NCBI GenBank assembly: GCA_019925795.1
Contig: CM034307.1
Span: 15,707,197 to 15,771,196, forward strand
Origin: Dendrobium chrysotoxum
Lineage: Eukaryota; Streptophyta; Magnoliopsida; Asparagales; Orchidaceae
Length of the DNA: 64,000 nucleotides
Reading direction: 5' to 3'
A program made the position numbers and the translations under genes. This document shows, one piece after another, positions 39,329 to 46,117 of the stretch (positions are counted from its first letter, which is position 1; each line of letters opens with the position of its first letter). The notes beneath the pieces are model-generated. The model was not told the DNA's origin, made no database searches, and saw nothing but the letters and a program-made list of their open reading frames with translations.

Positions 39329-42300
39329 AAATCAATTAAAGTGACAAATTAATTGACTGAGGGTCTCTTGCCATTCGAAAATCAGGCAACCTCCTGATAT
39401 CCCCTCCCAGCGAAGGGAGGTTGGGAGGCACTTGCTTTTAAATCTTTCCGGCCGGATCAAAGTTACGATGGTACGAGGTCTTTAAATCAAATTCTTCCTG
39501 GCTGGATCAAAGATACAATGGCGCAATGTCTTCAAATCAAGTATTCCTGGCCAAATCGAAAATACAACAGCGCAAATCTTCAAATCAAGTGCATGTTCCA
39601 TATCATTAACTTTACTTAATTTTCAAAAAAATCAAATTTTAAAAATAAATTTATCTAAAAAATATGGCAACCTCATGGCATCTACACCCCGCAAGGGGAG
39701 GTTGAGACGACTCTTGTCATTGGTTCTTTCTGGCCAGATAAAAGATATGACGGCACGAGGTCTTCAAATCAAGTTCTTCCTGACTGGATCGGCGCGAGGT
39801 CCTATTTAGTTCTTTTTCCAGTTGGATCAAAAATACAACTATGGGTATTCAAGTTAAAAGTGTACCTGTCATTTAAGCAAGTAGAGAAGAAAGAAATTTA
39901 TACATTTATTTTATTTGATGCTACTGACGGTGAGTGATCGATCGAATTGAAATGGACTGGGATTACAGGCAGCGGCATGTGAACTTTGGATCAGACACTG
40001 GCATCGAGTTAAATAGATATAGGAGGAATTGTTGGTCGAGCAGATTGGGTCCTGCGTGTAGCGGAGAGGGAGGCGGATTGGGCTGGGAATTGGCGTGCGA
40101 CTCTGCGGGTCTAGTCACGGCTAGTTAGGCAGAACGGGCTCCTGGAACAAGCGGGAAGGTGCACTGAGCACGTGCGCGCTGGACTAGAGTGAGTCTGCCG
40201 AATGCGGGACCTGGATCAAAGACGCGGAAGTACGCGAAGGCCTCGGGTCGGAGTTGGGCTCGACCATGGGTCTTGCGTGCATATTCGCAAGAGAGGGAGA
40301 GGGGCGTTATTGCCTCTTTGCGCTGATGCCTCTTCCTACATGTAGGAGAAATTGGGAGGGAGAATCGAGCGGAGAAGAACGAACAGAGTGTGAGTTTTTG
40401 CATGAGAGTTCGAATGAGAAGGTGAGAGTGAGTAGGGGGGTTTTGTGTTCCATATGAGAGAGTTACGTGAGTGGGGTGATTTCTTGTGTGTTGTTGCATC
40501 ATTTGGGCGAACCTCGGTGAGGTGGGGCCAGCAGCTGATTATAGGTCAACAAAGGGAAGCTATGAGCAAAGGAATCAAAACACTGTTATGGCAATCCACA
40601 GCAAGCTAAAATCACGAAAATAAGAACTTGCATAGGTGCACTCTTGGCAAATCTAGAAATAGCAAGAACACCCTCTGCAGATACTAAAAAGAGCTTAAAT
40701 CAGGTTCTCTGTGATCCAATCCTATTCTTCATTCAATTCTTTCATGTGAATACAGTAAACTACTCCATTTGTTCTGGAATTCCATGGCGGGTTGTTGTCT
40801 GCCAAACATTCTCTTTGCCACAACCGAACTGGAATAGGAATCTGCAAGCCTGTTCATAAGTTCAAACCTAGAAGGTATCGGGTAAAGAAAAAAAAACAGC
40901 ATTTGCTGGGTGTTTTTATTGGTCATGGCTACATCAAGTTAGAGTTCTTGATCAGACTAGGAAGAAATTGTAATTTCAGTCTTAAATAATTACGACAAAC
41001 CATGCTTATACATTTCCAGTATGTGTTGGACCTAAGAACCTGAAGCTTGCTTCTTTTTTTTTTTTAAATTCTGATTGGCTGTTGTGTTCCTATAACAGGT
41101 CCATGAAGGAAACAGATGACGATCATGAGGATCCAAGAGGTACTATCTTTCCTGCCTCCCTTGCTTCGAACTAATCTATCCAACCTGCCTCCACCAATAA
41201 AATCTGTAATTTTCTATTTTTCTATCTTGTTTATTGTTTCGACTAGTTACCCTGTCAAACTATTCAAAATTTTATGAACTTTGGATGTGTTTCCCAACTG
41301 CATGTCCAAATTCCAGTTAAACAATGGTAACTAATCTCCAAAAGCTTCCAGTCCAATATTCATTTTCCATTTTCATTGTCTCCGTATTTTGTGTTTCTCT
41401 CTCAATTCTTAATTGTTTCTATAATTTTTCATCAGTTAGTTTTGTTTTGAAGCGCCCCCTAAAACTCTCCTGAAGACCCTATCTACACATTCCCACTACA
41501 AATCACTCCAAACACAGCAAACCTGCGGCATGTCCATCCAGGCCTGCTCAGCTCATATCTGGAAGCCCATATTTAATGGAAAGTGTATAACATAATATCT
41601 CATTAAAAAAAAAATTAGAGCATAGACTACAAATTATGGGAGCACTTCCTTCCATATTGCCTCTTCGTCCATATGTTCCCAAATCTCCTACCATTCTAAC
41701 CAAAATTGCTGCAATCTATAGCCAAAACCCTTTCCATAAACATGAGCCAATCAATTCTTAATTGACTCAATGAGACTTTCATAAACCTTCCATCTATAAC
41801 CAAATCTCCTTCCATAAACATGTATGAATCAATCTTAATTGACTCAATAACATATTCCTAAGCCTTTCTTCCAAAATATTTCAATATCATAAGCATTCAG
41901 CTTCCTTCATTGCTATCCTAATCTCTTTCTTACTTAATACTAGCCTCATGTCCCAAACCAACACCTAATAATATCCTTCCTTAGTAGCCTTAAAGCATTT
42001 ATAATAAGTGAGAATGCTTAATTAAATTAATGATTAAAATAAAATTTGATTCCCTCCTACTTTCCTTTTCTCCGACCTAGCTGTTGGTTAGGTTTTTTTT
42101 TAGGCATTAGTTAGGTTTCTCTACTCTTCCTCTCTCGAAGGATTATGGTTTCCAACTTTTCTCTCTTTCCTCAAATATCTCTTTCAATACCTATTCACCA
42201 CTTCTCTCCATCACATACCATTATCTTGTTTATTAAAATGCTACCAATAAACAATTTAGAAGGCTCATCATGGAGCCCAAAAAAAAAAGAAAATCACAAA

Positions 42301-45300
42301 AGTGAAAACCCTTTTCTCATGGATTGCACACAGAAAGATGAAGACTTTATCCAGTAACAAAACAGAAATTAAACCATGGGAAAAACTATGGTTCAACTAC
42401 CTTTTGAAACTGCCATTTGGCCTTATAACGCTCATTGATTCTTTTGATCAAAGCGAAAGAACAAAAACCATCGAGTTTGGTTTCTTCTGGTGGGGTGAAC
42501 AAAATATAATAAATGATTGCTAAAAAGACTTGGTGAAATTAATCAGTTGAAGATACCATCTTATTAAAAACAGGGGCGAAACCAATCAATTCTTTTGAGG
42601 GTGGGCAAACTAATTATATAAATAATTAAATATAAAAAATATATATAAGACATAATTCAATACAAAATTTTATATTTCATTATAATCGATGAAATGAGCA
42701 ATGCTTACAAACTTTTCAATCTATTTTATATTTTTGATAATATTGCATTACTATTTTCAAATATGTCTTTCGAATTTATCCATCTCGTTGAGATCATATC
42801 TCCAAATCGAAGGTCGAAGCCCTAGGTAAGTAGGGCGACAATCACTAGAAATCTTTGCCCGTTCTTTACACTTCAAATATTAATCCATTTACAAAACCCT
42901 AAACATAGAAAAAACTCTAAATATAAACGCAAATATTTGAGAATATCTAATCAAATATTTATAACATGAATATTAATATGAGCTGAATAAGCAAAAGAAT
43001 AAAAAAAAGGTGCAAGCAATTATGAACATTTTTTTACAGATCATTTACTAAAATTAAACTAATTGTCTTACCTCAAACAACACAAGTAAATAAGTATCTT
43101 AGGTCTTTGTTTCTAGTTTATCTAAATTTTTTGTTATTGTTCTATCTCAACTTATTGTCTCTATTTTTTAAGGGTTGTATTTCATTAAAAATAGGTTGAA
43201 AATTAATAATACAAAATAATAAAATTCTCATGCTATTACCTCAAAAGAGTACTTTAGAATTTTCTATGTTGAGGAAAAAAATCCAGGTCAAAGTATAACC
43301 TTCTTAGAAAGACTGAAACGTTTTTTCTTCAAATGTGGGCAAAATAGAATATGAGGGGCAAAATTAACAAAAGAATAGTTATTATTTGTTAAAATTGTAA
43401 TTTTGAGGGTGGCAATTGCCCACCCTCAAGTATGCATGATTATGCCCATCATTAAAACCATTTGCATTCTCGAACAAAAGTTAACATGTCCATCAATTGC
43501 AAGGCTGCCAGACAATTACATCAAAAAGTTCTAGCTTTGAGTAGGTTATAAAATGCACAACCCTACAAATACTGTTTGATTATTCATATTGTGAAAAAAA
43601 AAACCATGCAAAATAACATATCCTTACATCAAAAAGTAGCATGTCCCTTTACCTGATATCCATATCTCGGAAGCATTTATGTGCTCTCGGTTCATCCAAA
43701 AGAACTTTCAAACTTGGCCACTCTATGATTCTAAGATGCCCATCCTTAAGGACAAAAAGATAGATCAGCGGTAAATCAAAAATTGTAGATTTCTGCGTAC
43801 AAAGTTAAAAATGATTTATGCAATTCACATGAAAATAGATGGCCAATTGAATGATATGCAGCATAACACATCTACATTAGCTGTTTGGTTTTGTCATGAT
43901 GAAGAGAAAACTTGGGATAAGAAGATTTTATGAATTTTTTTAGGCATTAAAAAGAAGGAGAATAGCTAACCACAAGTTGTTAAATAGCCTCATAAACTAT
44001 AACTTGTGCGTGCAATAAGGAAGATTGGCCATAAACCACTCAATAGGCATATACCTGTCCCCCAGTGACAAATTTGGAACCATCTGAGCTAAAAGCAATA
44101 CACTTCTGAGGACCAACAGATTGAAGAGGAGGTAGATCTTTGGCCACGAGCTTGAAGATTAAATCTCGATCACACAATTCAAATAATCTGCAAATTCATG
44201 ATTTTTTCAGGAACATTGTATCATTCATGAAAAATACCTTACCATGATAAAAATAATAAGATCTTATAGCATATCGTGATTACCCTTTCAAGTACAATAG
44301 AAAAATTGAAGAAACTTAAAATGTAAAAAATAAGCAAGGTAGTTCATATAATTTGATCATGCATTTCTCATTTTCGATACAATAATAAATAAGAAAAGTG
44401 TGAAGTAGCTGGCAATAAAATAAAAGCGAACCAAAGAGATATACATTGAAATCTTCAGTACAGCAATTTCTTTTTTTCTTTTTCGTCAAGAAAAACACAA
44501 AAAGACTTACTCAAAATAAAACTAAAAAAATTATAGTGACCGGCAGCATCAGCCCATATAGTACCCCAATCATCATCTTAGATTAATTCTCTAAGATTTG
44601 TTTACTAAACATAGGAAAATTTTTTACATGTGCAAGTAGTGCAAACCACAACAACAACATCAAGCCTTTATCTCACTACATGAGGTTGGCAACAAGAATA
44701 CTTATCTCATTTGTGTCCAGTTAAGAGTCAAATTCTCATTCAAATCTAATAAAAAAAAGGTCATTTTTAATATTTTCTAACCAAATCTTTTTAGGTCTAC
44801 GTCTACCTTTCTTATTAAAGGCCAAATCTACTACATTACTCACCTAACCGGGTCATTGGAAGGCCTACATTTTATGTGTGTTATAAGTATTACAGACCAA
44901 AATACAAAAAAAAGGAGAAAAGTTTACTTTACTATAAATCAAAATTATAATTTGGCAATTATTTGCAATTTAAATTAAATCAAATGAGTGCAAAAGAGGA
45001 TATACAACTCATTAACATAATAACATAGCTCAACCAAGTAAAGATGGATTAAAATAAAATAAGAAGCATTGCAGAAAAAACATAAATGTTTACTCTATGG
45101 GATTTCAACATAGATCTATAAAATGGGGTCAACAGAGCATGTCTAATGCCAACCACATAAAAAATATGGTTCACAAAGATTGGGATGTTATATGAAAATG
45201 CTGGAATGTAATCTTTCAAGTTTGTTAATTGTTTAATTCAGACAACAGAGAGATAAAAGGTTTGACCATTTATTACACTATTCACCAACTAGCTACTTAG

Positions 45301-46080
45301 GAATACTAAAAAACTTCTAAAACTTGACAAAAATATTGATTCATGAATGCACTTTTATCAAACCTATTGAATGCTGCTATAAACTAGAATCATCATCATC
45401 ATTAGCCTTATCCCAACTATTTGGAGTAGAGGCATTATAAATTTTCATTTTCAATTAGTTTATTGTTAGTATTTTGTGTTTCTGCTCTCGGTTCTGCTCT
45501 GTGCTACAGTACAGGGCTGGTTCTGCTGAACCAGCTCGATTTTGCTGAACCTAATATGTCCGGTTCTCACACCTTCATATTTCGTGACCACCTCATTGAT
45601 CCATAGGATTCCTATTGCCTACCCATCAATTCGTGGACTATTATAATCATTCTACAATTGTTATTTTGCCTATTCATCAATTCATGACTATTGCAATTAT
45701 TCTATAATTACTATTCCCTAATTTTGTATGTTTCATATTAGAAGCTCTTTTAGGGTTATACAATACTACTCAAATATTTTTAATGAAATAATTAATCAAA
45801 TCTTTTCAATTCTTGACATTTAAGCCATGACTTGATATTCAAACCCTCCTTAACTTTTGGCTTCTCTTGTCTGACATAATATGCTTCCTACTTCTCTTAA
45901 AGTATCAAAAGCCTACATTATCACCCAAATTAGGTAGATGTTATCATACTCTACCCATTAAAAATATTGATACCAAGAAACCATTGGTTCCATTGTCGCA
46001 TAGTTTAGAACTAGGGAGTCAAGGCCCTCGGCACCTCCCACCCTTATATTTGAGATGTATGGAAACTTTGACATAAACCC

Positions 46081-46117
<37 letters not shown>

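Larger units (their letters stand above)
37136..39785. repeat. Large tandem duplication, unit 2
   Basis: Second copy of the unit, longer because of an (AT)n array and a local duplication of the exon-like patch (37905-38060 and 38080-38200). Confidence 0.8.
22740..43652. other. PHF1: Intron 4 of the PHF1-like gene (20.9 kb)
   Basis: Bounded by donor CAG|GTAAAG (43653/43652) and acceptor TTGTACAG (22740). It contains nested LINEs, tandem duplications, a candidate solo LTR and a hAT-like element, each listed separately. 22740-23510 holds nothing I recognise. Confidence 0.9.

Noticed and set aside
40125..40502. 125-codon minus-strand frame
   Set aside because: It lies within repeat X and is not preserved in the other copy at 33605-34100.
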